Below are positions 45,179-57,265 of a DNA stretch of 64,000 nt, piece after piece. How positions within the stretch are numbered: the stretch's first letter is position 1; the number at the start of each line of letters is the position of its first letter. The notes beneath the pieces are model-generated. The model was not told the origin of the DNA. It worked only from the letters and a program-made list of their open reading frames with translations, and did not search any database. Source of the stretch: Synanceia verrucosa (taxonomy: Eukaryota; Chordata; Actinopteri; Perciformes; Synanceiidae); contig CM056559.1 in NCBI GenBank assembly GCA_029721515.1, positions 9,363,001 to 9,427,000 of the forward strand. The letters are read 5' to 3'. Made by a program: the position numbers and the translations under genes.

Positions 45179-45217
45179 TTTGTCAGTTGTCCACTCTGTA
45201 CTAGGTTTTTTGTGTAC

Positions 45218-45484
45218 ATCCATCCATCCATTTTCTACCGCTTATCCTCACATAGGGTCCTGGGGGTGCTGGAGCCTATCCCAGCTGTCCGAGGGTGAAA
45301 GGCAGGCTACACCCTGGAAAAGTCTCCAGTTCATCACAGGGCACATAGAGACAGACAACCACTCACACTCACATTCACACCTACAGGCAATTTAAATTAA
45401 CCAATTAACCTAATCCCCATGCATGTTTTCGGTACCTTCTTGCTGTGAGGCATCAGTGCCAACCGCTGCACCACCATGCCACCC
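45218..45484 (-). mobile_element. tRNA-derived SINE, reverse strand, near full length
   Basis: Runs from the complementary tail CATCCATCCATCCATTTTCT to the complementary head (GCTGTGAGGCATCAGTGCCA, then CCACCATGCCACCCTA). The stretch between the head and the CATGCATGTTTTC region is deleted. The tRNA-like A box is degenerate. Confidence 0.85.
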
Positions 45485-45759
45485 TACAATACAGTATTTA
45501 TGTATTTGATGGCTGTGTCAGAGGTGAAAATCAACATGAATTACCGAAATACTGAATTTATCTTTAAATTGTCCTGGACAGTTGAGGTGAAGAAGCTAGA
45601 CAGGGTTATGATGAGCAACATAGCAGCGGTTATGTGGTATCTTAACCACACAGACACTGGGACGCTCCCTTTTTTAGTATTTTCTGGAAATTGCTCAAGA
45701 AGGATACACAAAGCAGCATTAATCGTACCACAGCTTTGAAACCAGATGTCCATTTAATA

Positions 45760-47571
45760 CGTTTAATGACATATTTTTGAACTAAACTCAAATATATGGT
45801 AACAACAATGTTGTCATGTGAAAGTTACTAATGTTATGAGATGATGAAGAAGAACATCGCCAAATAAAGTTGTGGATTATGGAAGAATGCTCCAAATTGT
45901 GTACCTGAATTTTGAGGGCACCTTTCAAAATAAAAGCCACATTTACAGTATGTGTTGAACCAACATGGTAAACTGCACTAAATCACTACAGTTTTCACAC
46001 ACTTCACTGTTGTTAATATATAAAATGTGTTCAGAAATTCATCCTTAAAAGCAACTGTGTTTGTCTAAATATAAATTTGAGACCCAATTGTGTTTTCCAT
46101 TTCTAATTTCAGGCAAATGTGACCTTTTCATGTTCATAGAGAATAAGAGTTTCCAGTTCAAAACGTGAGGTTATGCAGCCTTTGCAGGTTTCATTGTACT
46201 GAAGGACATCATGTCAAGACCTCCTCACGTGATAAGATGTTCAGTCTTGAGAAAAACATGATGATCACAGTATTCCTGTCCATTTTGTGATATCTCTGAA
46301 CATGTACATGCTCATATGATGATTAGCCTGTCTAACGAAACAAGTCAGTCATTGCTATGTGCTATCACTGCCTGACTGTGCTCTGCGATGATAGTAGCTC
46401 ACTATCACTACATAAATTATATTAGTATCAGTTTTTTTTCAAAATTAAAGTCGTCTGGGCTATTTGAACCTAATGTTAATAAAACATAATGTAATGATAA
46501 TGGCATTTCAGATGAGATTAGGAATGAATCATTCATGGAAAAGTATGCTTCAATCAATAAAAGAAATCATGTGAGACACTCAGAGAAGAAACTATTAGGT
46601 TTGAAAAAATCCTCCTGTGGCCTTAAATGGTGAAGTGGTTTTCAATAGGAAATTCCCAACAGGTCTGTTTTCTTATTGCAGACCATAATGACAGTCTGTG
46701 TTCATTCTGAAAACGTTTTAAAACACTTTCTGGATGTGTTCAAAAGGTATTTTACAATCTGAACTCAGGGCCTTACTTATGAACCTTTGAGCCAATGTTG
46801 ACGAGAACTCTTAAAAGCTTTTAAGTGTGTCCAGTTATTGCCGTAACATACGGCAATACAATGTATGGATGCCTATCTGACAGAGGGCTTTTTGTAGTGC
46901 ATGTTTTTGTGATGGTGCACCTATTATCGCAAAACTTTAGATTGTGAGGCATAAGAGAATGAGACAGGCACCAAACTGGTCTTCATCCATACGTCACAGC
47001 TTGTTTCTATGTTCCCATCCACGGCATCTGAAGCGCAGTACGCAACTTTCTGCTAACATGCAACAACTGTGCATGCACCACATTTTTACAAGAGCTCACT
47101 ATTGTATTAACTATTCAGTGTCCATTTTATAGGAAGTAGTGAATGACAGTATCCCATGCTGAACTCCTGAACTTACTACTACTGGTAAGATACAGCGAAA
47201 GAGAAGTGGAAACCTTTTACTTTCAGCACTACTAGAAAGGGGAACCTCATGACCCTCATTTTTCCTCACTTGAAGAGCAGGCTGATGTGATATTTTACTC
47301 TGGTAGAGAGTAGAAAATGTCTCTTTCACTTACTGTATATACATAACATCTATGAATGAGGTTTCAGCAGAATTAGTCTTGTTTTTTTCTCATGATTCAT
47401 TTTTTATTTATATGCTCCCCATTGCATAGATTAGACAGTGTGTAATGGCCTTAATGTGCTTTTAACTCACTGGATCATACCATGTGTTTCCTGACCACAT
47501 CTCTCAAACACATGCTTTGTGTGTCATTTCTTGAAAAAGAAAAGTGCTGTCAGTTGTGTCAAGAATGAAGA
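45760..47571. other. Intergenic stretch, no gene recognised
   Basis: AT-rich, with only short frames lacking domains. Nothing supports a gene here. Confidence 0.5.
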
Positions 47572-47604
47572 CGATATATATATATATACATATATATGTA
47601 TATA

Positions 47605-47637
<33 letters not shown>

Positions 47638-47640
<3 letters not shown>

Positions 47641-49241
47641 TCATGGAAAAAATTATTAGACCACCCTTGTTTTCTTCAATTTCTTGTTCATTTTAATGCC
47701 TGGCTCAACTAAAGGTACATTTGTTTGGACAATTATAATGATAACAACAAAAATAGCTCATGAGAGTTTAATTTAAGAACTAAGGATTATTCATTTTCCA
47801 TGGTTTTCTTGATAATAACCAAAATTACTTAAATTCTTACATCAATAGCTATGGCATTGTACCGCCAAAAACACTACTTTTAAGCATTCCATATTTTCTT
47901 TTCTGTTTGCTTTAAACACATGATACACACAAGAGTTAATACTTGATTGCATAACCATTGTTTTTGATGACTGCAGCCATGCGTCTTGGCATGCTCTCCA
48001 CCAGCTTCTGACATTGTTCTGCTGTCACAGCAGCCCATTCCTGTTGGACAAATTCAAACAAATTTTCTTTGTTTTTGGGCTTGTGGTTCTCCATTTTGAG
48101 TTTGATGATTTTCCACAGGTTTTCAATTGGATTAAGATCTGGTGATTGAGCAGGCCAAGGCATGGTGCGAATGTTGTGGTTCTCCATCCAGGCTTTAACT
48201 GACCTTGCCGTGTGGCAAGGGGCATTGTCTTGTTGGAAAATCCAGTCATTCGAGGCAGGAAAGAGTTTTCCAGCTGATGGAAGAAGACTGTTTTCAAGGG
48301 TAGTCCTGTACTTGACCTGGTTCATTCGGCCTTCACACGATTGCATTTGCCCTGTTCCACTCAGACTGAAACAACCCCAGATCATGACTGATCCACCCCC
48401 ATGTTTTACTGTAGGGGCAAGACAGTCTGGGTTGTAAGCTTCTCCAGGCTTCCTCCTAACCAGTAAGTTGGCTGGAGTGGGCATCAATTCAAAATTGGAT
48501 TCATCACTGAAGAGAACCTTAGCCCAATCATCAACAGTCCAATCCTTGTGGTCTCGAGCAAAGAGTAACCGGGCCTTCCTCTGCCTTTCATTGATGAAGG
48601 GCTTCTTGCGTGCTCTGTGTGACTTCAAACCAGCTTCAACAAGTCGGTTTCGAACTGTCCTTGCCGAGCAAGTCACATTTCTCGACAGTGCCCACTCATT
48701 TTTAAGGTCCCTGGAGGTCTGACGACGATTCCTGACACAGGAGCGGATGAGTGCACGGTCATCTCGTGGGGTAGAAAGACGTTTCCTGCCACGGCCAGGT
48801 AGCAATTTGGTAGTGCCATGTTCAGCTTGTTTTTTTTTGTTGTAATGAACGGCTGTCTTGGAGATCTTCAGTTTTTTCGCTACCTGTCTCTCACTCATGC
48901 CAATTTCCAGCAGTGCCAAGATGGCTGCCTTTGTTGCTTCACATAATTCTTTTGTTTTAGGCATTATGTGAGAGCTGACAACTTCTGAGTTGTGCTACGG
49001 CTTGAATGTAAGCAGGAAACCACTCTAGGCCCTTGCATGTGCAGTGCTGCTTGTGACATGAAATGGCCTCTTATATACCCTGGGAATCAATTAAGCTTAA
49101 GAATGTCAAATAGGACATAAAGTATTATGTGACCAGCTGCATTTTTTGTTGTGTTCATTGTATTATACGTTTAGTGGTACCAGATATTAGAATGAACAAG
49201 AAATTGAAGAAAACAAGGGTGGTCTAATAATTTTTTCCATG

Positions 49242-49245
<4 letters not shown>
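47638..49245 (-). mobile_element. Complete Tc1/mariner element, 1608 bp, intact ends
   Basis: The left end is CAGTCATGGAAAAAATTATT; the right end reads AACTCATGGAAAAAATTATT when reverse complemented. The inverted repeats continue without mismatch through the AGACCACCCTTGTTTTCTTC and AATTTCTTGTTCATT segments, and differ only in the outermost bases. Both ends abut TA. It holds a single full-length transposase on the minus strand. Intact ends and an open frame make it the youngest-looking element in the window. Confidence 0.95.
47936..48964 (-). CDS. Tc1-type transposase, uninterrupted
   Basis: A 342-residue open frame, the normal length for Tc1 transposases, starting MPKTKELCEATKAAILALLE. Residues ~1-110 form the paired-like DNA-binding region: a helix-turn-helix around SERQVAKKLKISKTAVHYN, a GRGRKR AT-hook-like linker, and a second helix-turn-helix. 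The catalytic domain shows Asp in VLFSDESNFE, Asp in FQQDNAPCHTA and Glu in SPDLNPIENLW; the last two are separated by 34 residues (DD34E). No stop or frameshift was found. Whether it is active cannot be judged from sequence alone, since missense changes would not be seen. Confidence 0.95.
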   Translation of the reverse strand: MPKTKELCEATKAAILALLEIGMSERQVAKKLKISKTAVHYNKKKQAEHGTTKLLPGRGRKRLSTPRDDRALIRSCVRNRRQTSRDLKNEWALSRNVTCSARTVRNRLVEAGLKSHRARKKPFINERQRKARLLFARDHKDWTVDDWAKVLFSDESNFELMPTPANLLVRRKPGEAYNPDCLAPTVKHGGGSVMIWGCFSLSGTGQMQSCEGRMNQVKYRTTLENSLLPSAGKLFPASNDWIFQQDNAPCHTARSVKAWMENHNIRTMPWPAQSPDLNPIENLWKIIKLKMENHKPKNKENLFEFVQQEWAAVTAEQCQKLVESMPRRMAAVIKNNGYAIKY

Positions 49246-49306
<61 letters not shown>

Positions 49307-49689
49307 TTAAAACATCCAAGAAATAAATGTTGGGAGTGTGCTGTAAACAGAAACTCTTATTATTTTATATGTTGAATGATGCTTTTCTTTTGGTATGTGG
49401 GAGGTGTAGTCTGTGCCAGCTGAGGCCTGTTTAGTCAGAGACGACAGCAAGCAAAGCTCATGACATAATAATCGCTGTTAACAGAGAAAACATCTTGAAA
49501 TGTCATTGTGGTTTGAATTACATCAAACAAGGAAGCTCAATGCAGGCCTGACTTACCATTTCAGTGTCACAGGTGTATTGTGAATATGGATTGGGAAAGC
49601 TATCTGTTTCTGTGTAGATTTCCACTGAACCACATCTGTGGGTGTGTTCCTTATTGCTTGTCAAATGTCTTTCTACACTCTATAGTTTA

Positions 49690-50015
49690 CTGTAATAATA
49701 CGTTGTATTTGTATAGCGCTTCTCTAGGTACTTTAGTACATAAAGTAAAAAATTTGAAACAACACATAAAACAATAAAAATAGGAGCATAAAAACATGTT
49801 GTGCATGGGTTAAAAGCAATCAAGAGAGAGATATTGCTGTTTGATGTTTTGTGAGTGTTTTGAATGATGGTGGAGGGCTTCATGGGCGAGGAGGAGGATT
49901 TTGAAATGGATGCGCTGTTTGACAGGGAGCCAGTGGAGGTTCTGGACGGAGATGATGTGGTCTCATGAGCGAGTGTGTGTGTGAGCAGGCGGGCTGCAGA
50001 TATATTGCAGTTTAT
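49690..50015. repeat. Dispersed fish repeat
   Basis: Begins GTTGTATTTGTATAGCGCTT and includes GAGGATTTTGAAATGGATGC and GGGAGCCAGTGGAGGTTCTG, a pattern I recognise as a common interspersed repeat of fish genomes. The minus-strand frame across it (123 codons, serine/threonine-rich) is treated as an artefact. Confidence 0.5.
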
Positions 50016-50333
50016 TGATGAGGTGATATGGTTCAAAACTAAACAATGCAAAGTGAGTAATCAAAAAGCTTCTTGGCTGTTTTGACTCACTCAAACTACA
50101 GAATTCAGTTTACAGAATTTCAAGCTTCAGTATGTGTATAATTCAAGAAGCATCTATGAGAATCTGTGTACTGATAAAAGTCAGTTTAATATATGGCTTT
50201 AAAGTCTTATTAATTATGTCCTACTGTGGATATATGATCAAAGTCAACTTCTTACTGTAGGCAAACCAGATTACCAGTTACAGTATATTATCTATGATGT
50301 CTTATATCTATGGAGGTAGAACTGCAGAGCTCC

Positions 50334-50842
50334 CAGGGTTCATGCAGTCCCTTAAAAAGTCTTCAAATGTCTTAAATTAAATCTGGGTAATCAAGGTCTT
50401 ATATTTGCTGTAGATATTGAATTTTGGTGGTGCATTTTATGTCAATAGGAAAATGCAGTCAGAGATTATCATAGTCAGAGATTAACTGCAATTTCACACG
50501 TTATTTTGTTCACAAAGTTCCCTTCTTTGTTCTTGAAAGTTGTGAAATTAAAGTTGTAGGAAAAAGTTTTATTCAAATTATATCATTGTTGCAAGTGTTA
50601 AAGGGCTGAAAAAACCCATAAAAGTAAGGTTAATAAATTATCTGATGTTTTTCCTGCTAAATATCAATATACTGTAGGCATCTGCCTCAAAAACTCCATA
50701 ATTGTCGGGCCGTACAATAAAGTGACTATTTTCTACCAAGGAAATTGTTATGACATTTTTGGGTTGTCAGTTATTTTGTTGAGGTCTTAAATGGGTCTTA
50801 AGAAGTATTAAATTTGACTTTTAAAATAGTGCAAGAACCCTG
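50334..50842. mobile_element. MITE with hAT-like CAGGGTTC ends
   Basis: The left end CAGGGTTCATGCAGTCCCTT and the reverse complement of the right end (CAGGGTTCTTGCACTATTTT) share the first 14 bases with one mismatch. Related TCTTAAAT / GTCTTAA motifs recur inside each end. CAGGGTTC-type tips are typical of hAT elements. The flanks share only GCTCC, so the target duplication is not clean. Confidence 0.6.
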
Positions 50843-51136
50843 GCTCCATTTTACTACCCAGCGTCAAGGTGCTGTCATACACATAATGTACTGTGCAAAA
50901 TAATGAATCTATAGCAAGCTCTCCAGTTGTGAAGTAAGTCTAAACTGGTGCTTTATCAACAGCAGGTGAGCTGCCGAGGTCAACCGGTTGGTGCCTAATT
51001 ACAGTGACAAGCGGTACAATTACATTTAAATACTGCTGTATGTGGGGGGATTAAGTGGATTCATACTGTGACTTCTTAAGTTGCTAATCTTTAGGTAAAC
51101 ATGAATCAACAGAACTGGTGTGTATCAGGAACTCTG

Positions 51137-51137
<1 letters not shown>

Positions 51138-51171
<34 letters not shown>
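51138..51171. repeat. (TG)n microsatellite
   Basis: About 17 TG dinucleotides. Confidence 0.95.
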
Positions 51172-51174
<3 letters not shown>

Positions 51175-54100
51175 GTCTCACTGTTGCAGCATCTCCATCA
51201 CCAAGTCTTTACACTCTGCATCATCTCCGGCTCATTGAACAGTGTTTACCCTTTTGCTGGTATTCTGAATGTTAAAACAAACACAGAAAGTACTAACGTC
51301 CTGGAAGGGAAAAAACCTCAGACATTGTGCCATGCACAGCTGAAAACATGTGCTGGCTAATTCAATAATTTGGTGTAATGACTTACACAAACACAGCAGA
51401 GGAAATGCTTGACAAATATGGCAGTCAGACTGAAATAGAAAAAAAATATAGCATGCTGCTGTGAGGGTGCGTACATCAAATGTGATTTTCTTTCTCTTAA
51501 TCCAACCAGAATTAATGCTGTGGGAGGTTTTTTCCAATTCTCTACATATTTGAGTTTTTATATTATATTCATGCGTTGCCACTAACGGGCTGTTTTCTAT
51601 TAGGGATGAAAGAGTTGGATACAAACAGCTAAAACCAAACCTCCCTGGGCTCCGTATGTTTCGTAGTTCTGGTCAAAATTGTGTCATGTCAGTGAATTAT
51701 GAGCTGCGCTAAACTACCGGAGAATTGTGACACTCGTTGCTCGTGTTCCCATCAGCAAGCAGATGCTTTAGATAACAGGAAACCAGCCAGATGTTGACAT
51801 GCAACACCTCATCCATTTAATAGTCAGTGGGAAGGGGCCCGGTTTGCCCTGGGATTCAATTGGAGGAGGAAATGATATTCACCAGGCCAAATGTATCCAT
51901 CACATGGATAGAGAGCTCCAGACAAAACACACTCACGCACACTAGGATGTGCATGTTACTGGTTTATTTATGCAACACATGATTGTTTTTCCAAATAATC
52001 AAATGAAATTTAGTTTTGATTCCTCAGCTAACCTCCTCTATTAATGTTCAGTCTGTTTGTGAATGGACTTGATCTTGCCTGGTTAATGAAAGGTACTTAT
52101 ATATGACTGTGTTTTATGGGTTTTTATATATCTATAGTGTCTTTTCCTTCTTTGTAAGAACAGGTCCAAATTTGTTGGAACCAATAATCAAAAAAAACAA
52201 TAATTTAATCCATTGTTCTTGGGTCCATTGCCACTCCTCCATATTGTCACACTTCTATCCATCATCATCTTATCATCCATCAACAGATTCTGTTTCACAT
52301 GTAGTATCTGTAGGTAACAGGTAGTCCGGGATATCATTGACCAGTCATGTTAAAGAAGGCATGAATGCAGAGAGGAAACCCAATCTGGGAACCCACCGGC
52401 TATCACCTGATGATGACTTTTATTGGTTTAAAATTAGATTGTCAGCTGGCTATTTGTGAAACAATTCAGTCTTACATGATGTCGCTCAACTCCAGTCTCA
52501 CATCTCAAGTTGCTAATCAGACTGTAAACAATGAGCAGAAAAGGAATACAGAGGCTTATCTGTCCATCCAACCATCCATCATTTATTTAACGGTACATCT
52601 GAGTCAGCACACCCTTTACTTTCCAACATACACACACTACCAAACACCAGCAGCTTCTGTTGTAAAGTGCGGCACCCACTGTAAACTGCTTATGTGTTAT
52701 AACAAGGACTCGTGTAAATTAACCAAGATGTTATGATCCCAGTGTCTCGGGTGGTATGTTCACAAATTGGGATATCATGGAAGTATGTCTGCGTCTGTTT
52801 TCAGCATCCATGTCTGCTGTTTATTTAAAGATGGCAGCCTGGTTTGTTTTACTGCTGGTGCAACTGTAAACAGCCCGCGTGCCATCCACGCCTTCAGGTG
52901 CCGGTGGTTAGAAGACAAATCAAAGTGTTGTTTGTGAGCGACGGAGTGAGGGCTGGACAGATGGAGTGAAACTGAGACTAATAAAAAAAACAGCATGTCT
53001 CTGTTTAACAATATATAGCCTGTGGCAGCAAGTTTCCACCCACTACCAGCTGTGTAACTGAGCATCAATACTTTCATTTACAGTGTGAAACATGGAGCGA
53101 CTTGATCTTTATTATGCCATCCAGAATTGAATGCTCTCATTACGTTCTGCCAATAACAGCAACAGGAAGTGAGTCAAATGACTGAGAGTGGAAAGTAAAA
53201 CATTGATTTGGCAGTGTTCACGCATGTGTTCTCGGTTGTGGAGATTTTATTGATGCCACGTCTTCTTTCAGGTGTCACGAAAAGAGGCCATTAGGAAGAG
53301 CAGCAGTGGCTCCTCAGGATGTTCATTATGACATATTGCGGAAATGTTGTGATAATTATGTGTCATTTAATTTAATTTTTACATATCATCACAGCAGTTT
53401 GCACCAGCTGTTGATTTGTTTTACCTGCAGATGAGTCTTGTTTCTTAAAAGGCCTTGCACACACAGGAGGTGTAATCAGGTAGAGGAAGTGAAAACACCT
53501 GTGTGAGGCTGAGGACTGCATCACTGCCTCCAGGTAGGGTTTCATCATAACACAATGAGCAAAATAAAATGCTGCAACTGTAGCATTTTTCCTGCATGGG
53601 TCGATCACATCAATTGGATAAGCTTTAGTAACACATTTGGACAAATGAATGAGGTCACACTCCCATGGGGCCAAACAATTTAATTTGGAAAATTACACAG
53701 CAAAGCACGGAGCCTTCCTGCCACTGTAGGGATGGAGAATAACAAGTAAATTAGTTTACTAGATGATTTCTGTTCAATGACACTACATACTTTTACTCCA
53801 CTGTATTTCAGGGGAAAACAATGCAATGTAATGTATCTGGTTAATCAGTATAGTGAGTACCGTACTTTAAATTGTGCAGCTCTATCTTTTGATAAAATAC
53901 TTGTGTTTGCAGTCAGAGAATAAATCTCATTACATCTTTCACCAGTATGTCCTCGTTGTTGGACACACTGTATTTTCTCTGTTTCACAGCGCTTAAGTTG
54001 TTCAAATATTTGACATGTAATGAACACTTTGTGTTAGGGCAGGGCTATATATCAAAGCGAGAACACACATCATGGAGGATTTTTCCCCCTTTTCTCTGTC

Positions 54101-54590
54101 TCTGTTTCTCAGGTATGTCAGACCAGCTAAGCAGGGGAAAGTTGCTTTTTCATGGCATTGCTATCTAAAGCACTGGTTGTCCTCTTTCTCAGCTGAGTTG
54201 CACCAAAGACTGCATGAAATGTAAACGGGCTGAGATTAAGGCTATTCAAAACACCTTTTTAAAAACCAAGAAGAGACACTGCCAAACCAAATACTTACAC
54301 AAAAGACTAATTGGATTACATTTTTTTCTGAGCTCTCATGGGGAATAAGCCAACCAAGTCTTGTGTCGGTACAACTTAACTATTTCAATCTATTGGAGTG
54401 TGTTTTGTTATTTATTTCAGTATAGCTACTGCAATAGAAGTGCATCTATGTGTAGGTTTTGTCTGAAATGGAGAAAAAAAATCGACTCATTAATCCTTGA
54501 CAGGAGTAATCATTGTTATTGATAGTCAGAAGAAACAGTACATTTTATTTAATGCACATACAGTCTTTGAGTTGTGTCTGTCAGCGTCTT
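51172..54590. other. Intergenic stretch upstream of the receptor gene
   Basis: No coding exon or named repeat recognised. Several short frames (for example 52365-52736 and 53372-53674 on the minus strand) lack domains and splice context. Confidence 0.5.
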
Positions 54591-54599
54591 TCTGCGCAT

Positions 54600-55168
54600 C
54601 AGAGCAGTGGGTGGGACTAAACATCGCCCTTGAGCAGACTGGGAGGTGCAGAGAGAGAGAAAGTGAGCGGAGGAAAAGCTGCGCTGCGTTACTTTCTCTG
54701 TGCGCTCAGTGAGGAGCGACAAGCTCGCTACCGGCTGTCTGACTCCACATCCGCCACATATTTCACAGACTAAGAGCCTCAGAAGAAGATGAAGTTGCTT
54801 TTGCGGGAGACCCAGTGAAAGGTGAGTGATTATCTTCTACTAAACTATGATGAGAACCTTGTTATGAATTATTCAGCACTGGAATATTTGTTTTATATAT
54901 AACCAACAAGCACTTTTTTTCTTTTTTTTCTAATTTGTTTAACAGAAATATTTCAAAACTGCCTGCAAGAACAGAGGGGCAGAGGGGGGAGAGCCACGTT
55001 TTCAGTCAACTCAGCACTATGGGTAAAAAACAGAGCTGCCTGCTGTGTTGCCAAACGGTGTCAAGAGGTCAGCATCTCCATTTGCTGTGTGGGAATTCCT
55101 TATTTATTCCACACTGAGCGGACACATTTACACACAGTGAGTTTTTTTTTAAAAACACGAACAGAAGC
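54600..55168 (+). other. ptgir: 5' UTR exons of the prostanoid receptor gene
   Basis: A GC-richer block from about 54590 (GTGGGTGGGACTAAACATCG) to 54821 ends at a strong splice donor (AAAG then GTGAGTGATT). A pyrimidine-rich tract and acceptor (TTTGTTTAACAG) follow at 54945, so a short intron of about 124 bp probably splits the 5' UTR. The start codon lies in the second exon. The promoter should be just upstream of 54600. Confidence 0.55.
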
Positions 55169-56002
55169 ATGGTTTCAAACGAAACATGTCGCAACACCAC
55201 CTGCAATGACACTCTCATCGTTAACGGAGATGGCAAGCCGGTGACGAGCATCATCATGTTCTTGGCCGCTGTGGTGGGAAACCTTCTGGCTCTCTTCATC
55301 CTCGGGGTTCACCAGAAGGAGCATCGCTCCAGATCCTCGGTCTTCTGCGTCCTGGTGACCGGCCTGGCCCTCACCGACCTGCTGGGCACCTGCCTCCTCA
55401 GCCCACCTGTGTTCATCTGCTATGCCCGCAACATGTCCCTGATCAGTCTGGGTGGCACAAGCCTGTGCAAGCTCTTTGGCTTTGCCATGAGTTTCTTTGG
55501 GCTGGCGCCTACGCTCATCCTGTGCGCCATGGCTGTGGAGCGCTGCCTGGCCATCAGCCACCCTTACTTTTACTCTGTACACATCCGCCGCAGCTTTGCC
55601 AAATTCACCCTTTTCTTTATTTACCTCTTCTCTTTGGCCTTCTGCCTCCTGCCGTACAGCGGCTACGGCAAATTCAGACAGTACTGCCCCGGGACGTGGT
55701 GCTTCATCGACATGGATGCAACAGGGGACGAACAGGCCGGCTTGGTGCTGGCCTTCTCTCTGTCCTACTCCTCCCTCATGGCACTGCTGATCTTTGCTGT
55801 GTTTGTGTGCAACGGTTCAGTGATAGTCAGTCTGTGTCAGATGCACCGGAGCCAGAGGATACGGCGCAGCTCGGTCGTGTCAACGGGGAGGAAGAGGAGG
55901 CTGAGCCTGGCCTGGTTCGTACAGGGGGAAGAAGAGGTGGACCACCTGGTGCTGCTGGCGCTCATCACTGTCATCTTTGTGGTCTGCTCTCTGCCACTCA
56001 CT
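55169..56002 (+). CDS. ptgir: Prostanoid receptor, prostacyclin-receptor-like, TM1-TM6 exon
   Basis: One exon gives 278 residues, then a splice donor (CTCACT then GTGAGTTC). It is a rhodopsin-family GPCR of the plasma membrane; this receptor group usually couples to Gs and raises cAMP. Seen: N-glycosylation sites NET, NTT and NDT in the first 16 residues; TM1 with VVGNLLAL; TM2 with TGLALTDLLGT; TM3 ending AMAVERCLAISHPYFY; the prostanoid hallmark QYCPGTWCFI at ~170-180; TM5 with FVCNGSVIVSLCQMHR; and TM6 with EVDHLVLLALITVIF ending CSLPLT. The ERCLA, CNGSV and EEVDHL segments match the prostacyclin receptor better than EP2 or DP1, though SLAFC-LP-GKF resembles DP1. Prostanoid receptor genes share an intron at the end of TM6, as here. 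The exon for TM7 and the tail was not found before 64,000. Confidence 0.85.
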
Positions 56003-56520
56003 GTGAGTTCACATTTTGATCTCCCCTCAGTGTACATTTGTGTGTCAACATTACAACACATGTCATAGCTCAACACTTTTGTCAGATTTTACCCATGAAT
56101 CACGAGCAGGTGTTCATTACATTTCACTGTTAATAGGAGGAAAGACCTGACACCCTGATGTGTCATTTATTCAGTTGTCAAAACATGAACCAAAACTTGT
56201 AAGTGAAATACAAAGAAGAAAGAAAGACGTTTAATAAAGGGGAACAGAGAAAGGGACTCTGCACACTAACAGTAAAGGGTAGTTTCCAGCATGGATAAGG
56301 TTTATTTTAAATCAATACGCTTCTCTCAAAATGAATACCTTCCCCTTATTTTGTAATCATTATGTACTTATAAAGTCCGGCTGGCATGGTGACCGTTGAT
56401 GTTTTGTTGCTGTGTTTCTGTGGTATGTGTTGGGCTTTACTCTGTTGGCTGGCTTCACTAATAAAAGGTGTGCCTGGAGGAGTGGAGCCTTCGCATCACA
56501 AGGCATTGGTGGCGAAGCAT

Positions 56521-56556
<36 letters not shown>
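56521..56556. repeat. (TG)n microsatellite in the receptor intron
   Basis: About 17 TG dinucleotides within the presumed intron after TM6. Confidence 0.95.
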
Positions 56557-56559
<3 letters not shown>

Positions 56560-57207
56560 TGCTCCATATCCGTCCCTCTTTGAGAGGAGTGTGCCTAACC
56601 TGACAACCGTGGAGGACTAGTCCGGCCTGGCCTTCCCCAGAGAAAGCCTTAGCCGGAGGTACTGAGTCAAGGCATCCCTGCTGTTATATATTTATGTTGG
56701 CCTTGTTAACAGATGATCAGGTAGTTTACAGGAAGTCGTAAAAAGTGTTTCTTTACCAACTACTTATTGTCTGCATCTTGATGTTTTGTGGTGAAACTTG
56801 GCCTGGAACATTTGACTAACCCTCGGTGGCAGGCAGCGTCATTTGCCTCGAGCCGTGGTAGACAGGGCCCTGGGGAATGACGAGCAATAATGAAACACAC
56901 TCATCATCACTTTACAAGAGTCAGACTTCAGCAAACTGAAGCCTCAACTTGCAAAGTGCATTCTGGGTCATAGTTTGTTTCAGTTTCAAAATAAAATTAG
57001 AAATCTTTCAGATTCCATCAAGAGCTGTTTTTGAAGATTTTGAAATTAATCATTGTTCTCTAAATTGAATCCTATTTTTGGAATTAATTATCAGTATTAA
57101 TAAGTTAATATCTCTGCCAAACAAGGTCAAGGTTAGGAGCGTGATCAGAAGTATGTCATCCTAAATAATTCAAGACACTGTTATTAGGTAATTACTGATT
57201 CATGCAT

Positions 57208-57208
<1 letters not shown>

Positions 57209-57263
<55 letters not shown>
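57209..57263. repeat. (TG)n microsatellite
   Basis: About 26 TG dinucleotides, the longest TG tract in the window. Confidence 0.95.

Positions 57264-57265
<2 letters not shown>

Larger units (their letters stand above)
47572..49302. repeat. (TA)n array split by a Tc1 element
   Basis: TA-rich runs at about 47572-47637 and 49246-49302 directly abut both ends of the transposon. The simplest reading is one original TA tract with an insertion inside it. Confidence 0.9.

Noticed and set aside
55175..55582. Frames of 97-184 codons overlapping the receptor exon on both strands
   Set aside because: They are shadows of the GC-rich receptor coding sequence, which has the recognisable GPCR motifs.
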